From Deltaproteobacteria bacterium (GTDB lineage: Bacteria > Desulfobacterota > Desulfuromonadia > Desulfuromonadales > Geopsychrobacteraceae), in contig JAJRQB010000165.1 of assembly GCA_024280485.1 (NCBI GenBank), positions 1-52,869 of the forward strand: 52,869 nt of DNA, written 5' to 3'. This document shows, piece after piece, positions 32,081 through 40,559 of the stretch (the stretch's first letter is position 1; every line of letters starts with the position of its first letter). Under the pieces are notes generated by a model. It ran no database searches. It worked only from the letters and a program-made list of their open reading frames with translations, and was not told the DNA's origin. The position numbers and the translations under genes were made by a program.

Positions 32081-32266
32081 ATGACCGCGACAAGAACAGT
32101 CGATCAAGTGATGAGTGTCGAGATGGCTAAAACAACCGAAGTGAGCAATCCATTTGCTACCGCTTGGTTGTGTGTTTTAGGTCTGATTCTTGGCTCAACC
32201 TTGCTTTGCTCAGCAGTTTTGATGGCTTGGCCAATTGTTGCCCAGTATGCCGCTAACCTGCATTGA
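32081..32266 (+). CDS. Small single-pass membrane protein of the NrfD operon
   Basis: A 61-residue protein. An N-terminal polar part (to about residue 25) is followed by one transmembrane helix, FATAWLCVLGLILGSTLLCS, continuing AVLMAWPIV, and a short end. There is a good GGAGG ribosome binding site. I do not recognise a family. It closes the operon before a terminator, and may be a small subunit or assembly factor of the module 1 complex. Its two membrane cysteines could be of interest. Confidence 0.7.
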   Translation: MTATRTVDQVMSVEMAKTTEVSNPFATAWLCVLGLILGSTLLCSAVLMAWPIVAQYAANLH

Positions 32267-32290
32267 AAAAAGCAGAGGAACCTCCATTCG

Positions 32291-32319
32291 GGGCGTCTCG
32301 CAAGAGACGCCCTTTTTTT
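32291..32319 (+). terminator. Rho-independent terminator of NrfD operon 1
   Basis: GGGCGTCTC, a GCAA loop and GAGACGCCC, followed by seven T residues. It lies 25 bases after the small membrane protein stop. The following space to 32573 shows no gene and no clear promoter, apart from AT-rich sequence. Confidence 0.92.
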
Positions 32320-32573
32320 GTGTTGTTAAATGGATTGTTGCTTGTATTGAAACTTAGAAATATTGCGGTTATAGACTGATTGTAAGGTGAGGCAACGAAA
32401 TCTCAATTTGTATGCAGTATGCACTTTTTGGTTGCATTTTGACGGTAGTTCGGGTATTTGTCTTTGGTTTTATTGTTTCCCGGTTAGCGAATAAATAACC
32501 AAATAAAGGGTTCTCAAGGCTTGTTTTTATGCTTGCAGGACCCGTTCTGTATTCAAAAAAAGGAAGGTGATTC

Positions 32574-33740
32574 ATGGGAGCGAATGTTAAGGATTTTCTG
32601 GGCTGGTGTCGTCGTCATCTGATTTTGGTGACAGTTATGACGCTGGTTGCTGTTGCCGGTTTTACCTATGTGAACATTCAGGTTCTGCACATGACATCTG
32701 AGCCTGAGTTTTGTCACCTCTGTCACCCCGCTAAGGGCTTTGGTGCCCTTGCCGAGGTCGACTCGTGGGAGCACTCGGGTCATGCGGAAGCAGGCGTTTC
32801 TTGTCTCGACTGTCATGGTCGTCCCGGTGTTGTTGGCTATGTAAAGGCGAAGCTCGGTGGTCTGAAAGACGTTTATATGCAGTTGACGATCACTCCAGAG
32901 GAGAAAATCCATATCCTTGAGAACCCGGGTGCCGATCTTGTTCCTTCTGAGCAGTGTATGTTCTGTCATACTGATGAGGGGAACGCCGCCTATCGTAAAA
33001 AGCACAAATACACGATGCAGGTCGTCGAAATGCGGATGCTTGATTCGGTCATAAATCCAGAATTTCGCATGCGTAAGGGTTTGCCCGACATTATGACAGA
33101 TACCTTTGTCGGCGGGACTCATTTCGATCACAGCTTCCATATCGAATCGTTTGAGATGGAGTGTAATTCATGTCATTTCGGATTGATTCACCAGGTCAAC
33201 ACGAAGAGTGACCGGATGAATATGTGTCTGACTTGCCATGATGAAAATGAGGGTTCTTCGGCTCCGTTGCTGTCTGAATGCTACACCTGTCATGAAGCAC
33301 AGGTTGCTATGAATACCGGCCTTGGTGCCAAGGGTGTTGCTGGCGAAGCGAGTCTGATGTACGGCAATGGCATTACCTGCGAGGAATGCCACATCGGCGC
33401 AGAAGACGGTCAGTACCGTCCCACATCAGAGACCTGTGTCAATTGTCATGACTCCGATTATGTAGAGATTTTCACCGATTGGGCTAGTGAAACAAAAGCT
33501 CAGATGAAAGAGTTGAAGTTGATCCGCTCTGAAGTCGAATTGTTACTCAAAGAGGCTGACAAGCGTAAGCGGACAACCACTGAGGCCTGGGCTCGTTACG
33601 AGAAAGCGCTCTATAACTTCCGCCTGGTGCGCAATGATGGAACCAACGGTGTGCATAATAACGAATATGCTAATGCGATTCTTGATTCCGTTGCGCTTGA
33701 TTTCCGCGAAATTCAGAAAGGTTTGAACGAAGCCTGGTAA
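32574..33740 (+). CDS. Membrane-anchored octahaem NapC/NirT-type cytochrome
   Basis: A 388-residue protein with an N-terminal membrane anchor (LILVTVMTLVAVAGFTYVNI, about residues 17-36) and eight CxxCH sites: CHLCH, CLDCH, CMFCH, CNSCH, CLTCH, CYTCH, CEECH and CVNCH. The first two resemble NapC/NirT quinol dehydrogenases, and a charged helical tail without haems follows residue 300. Geobacter ImcH is a NapC-type inner membrane cytochrome with seven haems, so this is a related electron exit with one more. AAGGAAGG precedes the ATG. It is a single-gene unit between two terminators. Confidence 0.9.
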   Translation: MGANVKDFLGWCRRHLILVTVMTLVAVAGFTYVNIQVLHMTSEPEFCHLCHPAKGFGALAEVDSWEHSGHAEAGVSCLDCHGRPGVVGYVKAKLGGLKDVYMQLTITPEEKIHILENPGADLVPSEQCMFCHTDEGNAAYRKKHKYTMQVVEMRMLDSVINPEFRMRKGLPDIMTDTFVGGTHFDHSFHIESFEMECNSCHFGLIHQVNTKSDRMNMCLTCHDENEGSSAPLLSECYTCHEAQVAMNTGLGAKGVAGEASLMYGNGITCEECHIGAEDGQYRPTSETCVNCHDSDYVEIFTDWASETKAQMKELKLIRSEVELLLKEADKRKRTTTEAWARYEKALYNFRLVRNDGTNGVHNNEYANAILDSVALDFREIQKGLNEAW

Positions 33741-33796
33741 ATCCGAAGTCACTTTGGATCCGCAGCCTCGACTGAGTGAGTCAGGGGGATTGTTGA

Positions 33797-33853
33797 TTTG
33801 TAACAAAAAAGACCGGCCGTCCATGAAGGACAGTCGGTCTTTTTTGTTACAAA
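33797..33853. terminator. Long bidirectional terminator
   Basis: TTTGTAACAAAAAAGACCG pairs with CGGTCTTTTTTGTTACAAA, with inner GTCC/GGAC and an ATGA loop. The A and T runs inside the stem make it a terminator in both directions, between the convergent octahaem cytochrome and the DUF2339-like gene. Confidence 0.92.
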
Positions 33854-33958
33854 TTACGCAAGGTTCCCACCGGTTCGGGCTTTAAAAATACTGTATTTAA
33901 AGCTTATGGAGGCATTAGATCCTCACTTGACCCAAGAGGGTGGTTGTTCAGTCTAGTC

Positions 33959-35779
33959 TTAACCTGTAGCGTTATTATCCTGAGGAGAAGATGCCTCAGA
34001 GAGTGATAATTCTTCTGCATGGCTACGTTCCCAGGCCTCAACTTTTTGCCAGCGGGTCAATGCGTAGGATTGTAGGGACGCGGCCATGCCGAAGGAGAAG
34101 ATACTGACCACCAGGCCAAGGCCACTGATGCTGAGCATATCGCCAAGGAAGACCTTGGCACCGCCAATGATAATGATGAGAATAGCGACGTTGCGTAATT
34201 CTTTATTACGCCAGGCTAAAGCGAGGGCCATGATCACCGTGGCTGCGCCATTGATTGAGACAGATTGAATTGCAGCAAGGGCCTCAGCCAGTTGAACGTC
34301 AGGGTAAAGCAGCAGCCCCTGATAGACCAGGACCATGGTCATGAAATAGCCATTCGCGAGGCCTGCAAGTAACACCAGAACCGCACTGCGATCACGTTTG
34401 TCGAAGCTGCTGAAGAGTGTGGACTCTTCCGGCGGTGGCGTCTTGCGGCAATAGCGATAATGTGCCAGGCCAAAAAGGCCGCAAATTGCGCTGACGATCA
34501 TGCCGTTATAAAAGTGATCTGAGATTCCTTCCCCACCAAGAAACCAAGTTAGACAAAGGGTAACAAAGATCTGGAGCATATATGATGTAGCGCGCATTCC
34601 TCCACTGCCCCATCGGTTCGAAACAGCATTGATTCCGAGCGCCAGGGCCGAAAGGAGTGGCAGAGCATAGAGCATACTGCCAAGCAGGTCGGGGAGAGAA
34701 ACACAGAGGAGTGCAGCGCCCGCTAGAGTGAAGGCATTAATCCCGGGGGCGCGTGCAGCTCTGCGTTTCGACAACTTCCAGGCGATGGCAAGGTGAAGAA
34801 TTGCAACCAGGGTTGAAAGCCCACCAAAAAGTGATAGATTTTCTACCGGATAGCGCACAAACCAGTGTGCCCAGAGAACGTTGATCAGTGGCAAGGTCAG
34901 ATCGAACTTTGAGATTCTCTGCTCACCACAGCGTAGAATGCCCATAAGTGCAATAGCGATGAAGGTGCCGGCTAGCAAAAATGAAATCGGATAGATCCAG
35001 CCAGGGGCCAGGTTGTGTTGCAGTTCTCCCCCAAAGTTGACGAAGCTGCCGAGCTTGGTTCGCCATAGCATCAGCATGAAAATTGTTGCAATGAGAGTCA
35101 CCCAGCGCAGCCACGAACAGCGATGTAGGCGGGTGGCAAAGAAGGCCAGAATGTTTGAAAGGCAGAGCACCAGAGCCAGGTAGGGGAAGAAGGGTGCTGG
35201 CCAGTCGATGGCTACACTGGCGAAGCACATGCCAAATGTGCCGACCAGGATTGGCAGGCTGACTCGTTGAAAATAGCTGGTCGCAGCAAGCCCGATCCCT
35301 GTTGCTGCTAAAGTCAGGTAGGCCAGTTCGGCTGGAATCGATTCGAAGCGAGCATGAGACTCCAGTACGATGCTGAACATCAATAGAGCGCCAGTGATCG
35401 AGAAGACTGGCGCCAGCACACTCTTTTTGGCGTAGCGGAACCAGCCCGCAAGGCCAAGGGCCGCAGCGTAAACCATGCCGAGAAGTGACCCGATTTGCGG
35501 ATCGATGGTTCCGGCATCAGTCAGGGTGCGCAGGCCGAGAGCGACCACCATTAAAAAGCAGAGAGCTGCGATACGCGGTAGCAGTGAGCTGCCACCCACC
35601 AGCTGCCACAGACGGTTACCGGTTTTCTTTTCGGACTTTGCGACACTGGCCGGAGTTGAGAGTTCAGGCAGGGTGCCGGCCGCGAACGCTTGTTCCAGTT
35701 GATTAACGCGCAGAGTCAGGGCTTCAACTTGACTACTGAGGTCAGAAAGGTTTGATTCGAGGTTAGTTTGGGTCGACAT
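33959..35779 (-). CDS. Polytopic membrane protein, DUF2339-like
   Basis: A 606-residue protein. A short coiled-coil N-terminus (LSDLSSQVEALTLRVNQLEQ, about residues 8-30) is followed by about 16-18 hydrophobic helices and a short polar tail. This layout (coiled coil, then many helices) matches DUF2339-type proteins of unknown function. ATG 35779 is chosen because CGGAGG precedes it; a longer upstream start has an implausible N-terminus. It is transcribed against the neighbouring cytochrome genes. The role is unknown. Confidence 0.78.
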   Translation of the reverse strand: MSTQTNLESNLSDLSSQVEALTLRVNQLEQAFAAGTLPELSTPASVAKSEKKTGNRLWQLVGGSSLLPRIAALCFLMVVALGLRTLTDAGTIDPQIGSLLGMVYAAALGLAGWFRYAKKSVLAPVFSITGALLMFSIVLESHARFESIPAELAYLTLAATGIGLAATSYFQRVSLPILVGTFGMCFASVAIDWPAPFFPYLALVLCLSNILAFFATRLHRCSWLRWVTLIATIFMLMLWRTKLGSFVNFGGELQHNLAPGWIYPISFLLAGTFIAIALMGILRCGEQRISKFDLTLPLINVLWAHWFVRYPVENLSLFGGLSTLVAILHLAIAWKLSKRRAARAPGINAFTLAGAALLCVSLPDLLGSMLYALPLLSALALGINAVSNRWGSGGMRATSYMLQIFVTLCLTWFLGGEGISDHFYNGMIVSAICGLFGLAHYRYCRKTPPPEESTLFSSFDKRDRSAVLVLLAGLANGYFMTMVLVYQGLLLYPDVQLAEALAAIQSVSINGAATVIMALALAWRNKELRNVAILIIIIGGAKVFLGDMLSISGLGLVVSIFSFGMAASLQSYALTRWQKVEAWERSHAEELSLSEASSPQDNNATG

Positions 35780-36086
35780 GAAATCCTCCGGCATTTTATC
35801 AAACAGTATTTTAAATAAGTGCGCTTGCTGGTAGTATGTCCGAAAGTTAAAATGATTGAAGTTGCGATTGTCGTAGAGACTAAGGATACAATGAGCTCGA
35901 AAAATATACCAGACTTTCAATTTAGTGCAAGGATATTGAAGGGTTGAGATAATTGTTGACTTGGGTGCTTGGCTTGCTCAATAATTAAAAACATTGTTCT
36001 ATTGGTCTTGGTTTTATGGGAGAAATTTCAGAGGATCTAGCTTTGCCGACTGTCGGTTCAGCTTTTATCCCCGTGGCGAGGTTGTG
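35780..36086. other. Divergent gap before NrfD module 2
   Basis: 307 AT-rich bases without a gene. At 35962-35978, TTGGGTGCTTGGCTTGC has the GG-N10-GC spacing of a sigma-54 promoter, but the -24 box departs from TGGCAC. It lies about 110 bases ahead of the tetrahaem cytochrome. No TGCAAC boxes were seen here. Confidence 0.4.
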
Positions 36087-36698
36087 ATGAGTAGAACACC
36101 TGTGTTTTTCGCCCTGCTGACCTTTGTGGTCCTGGTTGCGGTCCTGGTCGGTGCACCTGACCCAGCCAGTGCGGTTAAGGAGAAGTATTTCGACCGCTCA
36201 GGCAACCTTGTCATTGAAGAGAGGTCTGCGGCAGAAGCGCTGCGACCTTACAAGATTAAGAACCGTGAACCGGAAAAATCCTTTGCAGTCCCTCCGGCCC
36301 CTTTTTCTGAAGGAATTTTCCCCTGTAGTGATTGCCATGCTGACATGGAGCCGAATCTACAGCGTCGTGAGCTCGAAGATATGCATACCGACATCGTCCT
36401 GCATCACGCCGAAGGGCAGCGCTGGTGTCTCGATTGTCACAATCCGAATGATCGGGACAAGCTGCGACTGGTCTCGGGTGAGCTTATAGAATTCTCCGAA
36501 TCTTACCGACTGTGCGGGCAGTGTCATGGTGTCAAGTTCCGGGATTGGAAGGTTGGTATCCACGGCAAGCGGACCGGCTACTGGAATGGTGATAAGCAGT
36601 ATCTGCTTTGCGCACATTGCCATAATCCTCACGACCCGAAATTCAAGTCCCTAACCCCGATGCCCCCACCAGTCAGACCCGGGCAGGCTCGGCACTGA
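36087..36698 (+). CDS. Tetrahaem c-type cytochrome, module 2
   Basis: A 203-residue protein with an N-terminal hydrophobic signal or anchor (FFALLTFVVLVAVLVGAPDP) and four CxxCH sites: CSDCH, CLDCH, CGQCH and CAHCH, the last in CAHCHNPHDPKF. Additional histidines (DMHTDIVLHHAEG, GIHGK) can be axial ligands. ATG 36087 has GAGG upstream; an earlier in-frame ATG region (35994) has no sensible signal peptide. It is followed after 37 bases by the ferredoxin subunit, so cytochrome-FeS-NrfD forms one transcript. Confidence 0.9.
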   Translation: MSRTPVFFALLTFVVLVAVLVGAPDPASAVKEKYFDRSGNLVIEERSAAEALRPYKIKNREPEKSFAVPPAPFSEGIFPCSDCHADMEPNLQRRELEDMHTDIVLHHAEGQRWCLDCHNPNDRDKLRLVSGELIEFSESYRLCGQCHGVKFRDWKVGIHGKRTGYWNGDKQYLLCAHCHNPHDPKFKSLTPMPPPVRPGQARH

Positions 36699-36735
36699 AA
36701 CTTACTTTATTCAGCCATCCTCAGGGAGAATATAG

Positions 36736-37662
36736 ATGCCGGATCAAAAGAAACAGGATGATCACGTTTTCAGGTTGAGTCGTCGTAAAACCCTTAAGGG
36801 GCTTGTTGCGGGATTAGGTGCTATAGCACTTCCTTCAGCTACGGCTTCAGCCTCGGTCTGGGAGTCCTTTTTTCAGCAGCATTTTCGGGAGTTGAGCAAA
36901 AAGGAACTTCAGGAGGTTCTGGCGCGTCTCGAAAAGGGCTACAGCAAAGAGTATGGCAAGCCGGTCAAGGTCAAGGCAACAGCGCCGATCGAAGGAGTGA
37001 AGTTCGGCTATGGTCTTGATCTCTCGCGCTGCATCGGTTGTCGCCGCTGCGTTTATGGATGTGTGACAGAAAACAACCAGTCGCGCGATCCGCAGGTCCA
37101 CTGGATCCGGGTGGTGCAGCTTGACAAAGAGAGAGGTGTCGATCTCGACAAGGCCGAGCATTACTACAATCCGAAAAAAGTTCCCGAAGAGGGCCACTTC
37201 TATATGCCGGTCCAGTGTCAGCAGTGTGAAAACCCGCCCTGCACCAAGGTATGCCCTGTACAGGCGACCTGGACGGAGACCGATGGTGTCATCGTCGTCG
37301 ATTACAATTGGTGTATCGGTTGCCGCTACTGCATGGCTGCCTGCCCGTACGGGGCGCGTCATTTCAACTGGAGCAAGCCAACGATTCCAGCAGACGAGGT
37401 CAATCCTGACACCCATTATCTGGGGAATCGACCTCGTCCGGTCGGGGTTGTCGAGAAATGTACCTTTTGTGTGCAGCGAACTCGAGAACAGCCGGGGAGA
37501 TATCCGGCCTGTGAGGAGATCTGCCCGGTCGGAGCGCGCAAGTTCGGCAATCTACTCGATCCGGATAGTGAAATCCGTTACCTGATTGAAAATAAGCGGG
37601 TATTTATCCTCAAGGAAGACCTGAATACGCAACCCAAATTCTTCTATTTCTACGCGACCTAA
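36736..37662 (+). CDS. Tat-exported four-cluster ferredoxin subunit, module 2
   Basis: A 308-residue HybA/DmsB-type subunit. The twin-arginine signal is LSRRKTLKGLVAGLGAIA (about residues 14-31). Four cluster motifs carry all 16 cysteines: CIGCRRCVYGC, CQQCENPPCTKVCP, CIGCRYCMAACP, and CTFC...CEEICP. A helical linker of about 50 residues separates the signal and first cluster. It should shuttle electrons between the NrfD protein encoded next and the tetrahaem cytochrome. Confidence 0.92.
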   Translation: MPDQKKQDDHVFRLSRRKTLKGLVAGLGAIALPSATASASVWESFFQQHFRELSKKELQEVLARLEKGYSKEYGKPVKVKATAPIEGVKFGYGLDLSRCIGCRRCVYGCVTENNQSRDPQVHWIRVVQLDKERGVDLDKAEHYYNPKKVPEEGHFYMPVQCQQCENPPCTKVCPVQATWTETDGVIVVDYNWCIGCRYCMAACPYGARHFNWSKPTIPADEVNPDTHYLGNRPRPVGVVEKCTFCVQRTREQPGRYPACEEICPVGARKFGNLLDPDSEIRYLIENKRVFILKEDLNTQPKFFYFYAT

Positions 37663-37678
37663 ACCTGCGGAGTCTACC

Positions 37679-38977
37679 ATGCAATTACGTGAAGTCTGGT
37701 CGTTTTACAAAGGTACATTCGTCCTGATCGGTAAGGGGAGCAAGGCCTATTATGCTTGGGTGGCGATCCTGCTCTCTCTGATGGGCATCGGAGTTGCCGC
37801 TTACCTCTATCAGCTCAATCATGGGCTCGGGGTTACCGCTATGCGGGACCAGGTTTCCTGGGGCTTTTATATCTCCAACTTTACTTTTCTGGTTGGAGTG
37901 GCCGCCGCCGCAGTTCTCCTGGTTATTCCTGCCTATGTGTATAATTGGGGACCGATTAAGGAAATAGCGGTTCTGGGTGAGCTGCTCGCAATTTCCGCGA
38001 TCTGTATGTGCCTGATGTTCGTGACTGCCGATCTCGGGCGACCCGACCGTTTTTGGCATCTGATCCCCAAGATCGGTAATCTTAATTTTCCCAGTTCAAT
38101 GCTTGCCTGGGATGTTGTGGTCCTCAATGCTTACCTGGGGCTCAACCTGGTGATTGTGGTCTATTACCTTTATAAGACCTACTACAAACGGGTGGCCAAC
38201 GAGTCGTTTACCACCCCCCTGCTGCTGCTATCTATCCCGGCAGCGATCTCGATCCACACGGTGACCGCCTTTTTGTATAATGGCCTTGGGGCGCGACCCT
38301 TCTGGAATGCTTCGATCCTTGCCCCCCGTTTTCTGGCCTCGGCGTTCAGTGCCGGTCCGGCGCTCATGATTATCCTCTTCTTGCTGATCCGGAAATACAC
38401 CCGTTTTAAAATCAAGGATGAGGCGATCCACAAGGTTGCTGAGTTGATCGCCTATGCCATATTCATCAACCTATTTCTGTTCGGCGCCGAACTGTTCAAG
38501 GAGTTCTACACTGCAACCAAGCACTTGGCACCGATGGAGTACCTGCTTTTTGGTTTGCATGGGCACAATGCTCTGGTCCCCTGGATATGGACAGCGATAA
38601 TCTTCAACCTGTTTGCTTTTCTGATTTTCCTGATTCCTGAAACCCGGACTAACCATGTCACTCTTGTCATGGGCTGTGTGTTGATATTTATCGGAGTCTA
38701 TATCGAAAAAGGGATGGGTTTGATTATCCCCGGTTTTATCCCTGATGTGCTGCATGAAATCTATGAGTATGCCCCAACTGGAGTCGAACTTCTGGTTACT
38801 ATGGGGATTTGGGCCACCGGCATGTTCATCTTTACCATGCTGCTGCGGGTGGCGATTCCGATTCTCAACGGTGATTTTCATGTTGCCGATGACGGGATAG
38901 GTTCGTACATCGGTGATCAGATGTTCCTGACGAGTCCGACGAAAAAACCGATTCAGCAGCCCGAGGAACCTCTTTGA
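37679..38977 (+). CDS. NrfD/HybB-family quinol-interacting membrane subunit, module 2
   Basis: A 432-residue protein with about 10 transmembrane helices. Family blocks include YQLNHGLGVTAMRDQVSWGF, then YISNFTFLVGVAAAAV near the start, TADLGRPDRFWHLIPKIG, and AFLYNGLGARPFWNASILAP. The gene starts 16 bases after the ferredoxin stop with GGAG upstream. It is more like HybB/DsrP than module 1. With no catalytic subunit nearby, it probably links menaquinol to the tetrahaem cytochrome. Confidence 0.92.
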   Translation: MQLREVWSFYKGTFVLIGKGSKAYYAWVAILLSLMGIGVAAYLYQLNHGLGVTAMRDQVSWGFYISNFTFLVGVAAAAVLLVIPAYVYNWGPIKEIAVLGELLAISAICMCLMFVTADLGRPDRFWHLIPKIGNLNFPSSMLAWDVVVLNAYLGLNLVIVVYYLYKTYYKRVANESFTTPLLLLSIPAAISIHTVTAFLYNGLGARPFWNASILAPRFLASAFSAGPALMIILFLLIRKYTRFKIKDEAIHKVAELIAYAIFINLFLFGAELFKEFYTATKHLAPMEYLLFGLHGHNALVPWIWTAIIFNLFAFLIFLIPETRTNHVTLVMGCVLIFIGVYIEKGMGLIIPGFIPDVLHEIYEYAPTGVELLVTMGIWATGMFIFTMLLRVAIPILNGDFHVADDGIGSYIGDQMFLTSPTKKPIQQPEEPL

Positions 38978-38994
38978 GGCGTTAATCGGCCTCT

Positions 38995-39027
38995 CCCTCC
39001 CTCGAAATCTGAGGGAGGGCTTCTCTT
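38995..39027 (+). terminator. Hairpin after NrfD module 2
   Basis: CCCTCCCTC and GAGGGAGGG form a 9-base stem with a GAAATCT loop, followed by TTCTCTT. It is a moderate terminator at best. The gap 38978-39292 shows no gene; its middle holds a GGCTGA/TCAGCC stem and, at its end, the promoter listed next. Confidence 0.6.
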
Positions 39028-39165
39028 ATATATGACATATAATAAATAGAACACTTTTCTAGTACTCGGCTGATAGTGAGATTTAAGTCTTTCGGTCTCA
39101 GCCAGTTTGTGCCTTTTGGTCCAAGTTGAAAAATTAAACATGCTGGAAAAATAAAACGCTATATA

Positions 39166-39194
39166 TTGACAAATAATACAGAAAATACTATTTT
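39166..39194 (+). promoter_or_regulatory. Sigma-70 promoter of NrfD module 3
   Basis: TTGACA (39166-39171), a 17-base spacer and TATTTT (39189-39194), about 100 bases before the module 3 cytochrome start. Confidence 0.6.
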
Positions 39195-39292
39195 TACGCT
39201 GCCGTTGCGGACTGCTTCCTTTGAAATTACGAGCATTTTAATCATGGAAACAGTGTTATGTATCATTTAAACCTTTCAGAAGGGGTGCACCA

Positions 39293-39781
39293 GTGAAAAG
39301 TCACGTTTGGCGACCGCTCATTGTGGTTATCTGTATCGTGGTTGGAATTTTAGTCTTCCGACTGTTCTATGTCCCAGACGATTTTGGGTCAGGTAAGGCG
39401 GGCTTCATGTACTCCTACCATCGTTTCTCCGCCGAGGATGACGCGAGATCCCAACTCATCAAGTATCGCGATACCGGCAAGCAAAAAATGCACGAGTATT
39501 GTGCAGAGTGTCACGGTGACGAAGTGGAAATCCGCACCGAAGACCTCCACGGTATCATTGCTTGCGAAAATTGCCATGGTCCGGCCCTTAATCACCCGGA
39601 TGAACCTGAAGAGTTGACCATTGATCGCGGCAGAGGTCTCTGTCTGCGTTGCCACACCGATCTCCCCTATGCCACTAGTGAGCGGCACCGCATCCCCGGC
39701 ATAGATCCTAAGGAACACAACGTCGATGACGAATGTGTAGAATGTCACGATCCACACAATCCGAGACTGGAGGATATGTAA
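39293..39781 (+). CDS. Membrane-anchored tetrahaem cytochrome, module 3
   Basis: A 162-residue protein with an N-terminal transmembrane anchor (LIVVICIVVGILVFRLFYV) and four CxxCH sites: CAECH, CENCH, CLRCH and CVECH. The order and spacing resemble the module 2 cytochrome, including a final HDPHNP, so the two are probably related by duplication. It starts at GTG 39293 with AAGGGG upstream. The next gene begins two bases after its stop. Confidence 0.9.
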   Translation: MKSHVWRPLIVVICIVVGILVFRLFYVPDDFGSGKAGFMYSYHRFSAEDDARSQLIKYRDTGKQKMHEYCAECHGDEVEIRTEDLHGIIACENCHGPALNHPDEPEELTIDRGRGLCLRCHTDLPYATSERHRIPGIDPKEHNVDDECVECHDPHNPRLEDM

Positions 39782-39783
39782 CG

Positions 39784-40557
39784 ATGAAGAGGCGAGATTT
39801 CGTAAAAAGTTCGATTGCCGTCATCGCCGGTGCATCGGTTCCTCTTGCGGCGTTGGATCTGATTGATCCGAAAGAGGTTCTGGCGGCTAACGAAGATATT
39901 CACTGGGCTTTTCTGATCGACACTCATAAGTGTGTTGGTTGCGGATTTTGTGTAAAAGCCTGTAAGACCGAGAATGACATCCCGTTTGGAGCGAAAGTTA
40001 CCCGGACCTGGGTCGAACGCTACGTGTTCACCAAGGATGATCGGCGCTATGTCGATAGTCCCGACGGTGCTCTTTACGGTTTTACCGAAAGTCGGGTCGA
40101 TCTTGGCAGGGGAGAGTACAAGGAGATCGATCCAGAAAACGTCGGCAAGGCGTTTTTTGTGCCGAAACTCTGTAACCACTGTGCAACCCCCCCCTGCACT
40201 CAGGTCTGTCCGGTGGGTGCCACATACAAAACCGATACCGGGCCGGTGCTGGTCGACAAAACCTGGTGTATCGGTTGTGGTTACTACATCATGGCCTGCC
40301 CGTACGGCGCACGTTACTTCAATCCGATTACCCATGTAGCCGACAAGTGCACATTCTGTTACCACCGGTTAGCCAAGGATCTTGAGACTGCCTGTGTCAA
40401 TGCATGTCCTTTTGGGGCACGAAAAATGTGCAATATCCGTGATATCAACGACCCGGTCACCAAGATGATTCTCAATCAACGAGTCGGGGTTCTCAAGGAT
40501 GAATTCGGTACCAGGCCACAGGCCTTTTATATCGGTCTTGCCCAGGAGGTGCGTTAA
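39784..40557 (+). CDS. Tat-exported ferredoxin subunit with one missing cluster cysteine, module 3
   Basis: A 257-residue HybA/DmsB-type subunit beginning MKRRDFVKSSIAVIAGA (twin-arginine signal). Motifs are CVGCGFCVKAC, CNHCATPPCTQVCP, CIGCGYYIMACP and CTFC...CVNACP. In the third, the expected CxxCxxC ends in Tyr (codon TAC, where TGC would be Cys), so one cluster has three ligands only and may be [3Fe-4S] or altered. ATG 39784 has GGAGG upstream. It is coupled to NrfD by a two-base gap. Confidence 0.92.
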   Translation: MKRRDFVKSSIAVIAGASVPLAALDLIDPKEVLAANEDIHWAFLIDTHKCVGCGFCVKACKTENDIPFGAKVTRTWVERYVFTKDDRRYVDSPDGALYGFTESRVDLGRGEYKEIDPENVGKAFFVPKLCNHCATPPCTQVCPVGATYKTDTGPVLVDKTWCIGCGYYIMACPYGARYFNPITHVADKCTFCYHRLAKDLETACVNACPFGARKMCNIRDINDPVTKMILNQRVGVLKDEFGTRPQAFYIGLAQEVR

Positions 40558-40559
40558 TC

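Noticed and set aside
35962-35978. Sigma-54 promoter for NrfD module 2
   Set aside because: Spacing fits GG-N10-GC, but the -24 box is poor and no enhancer boxes are seen; it is kept only as a remark in the gap entry.
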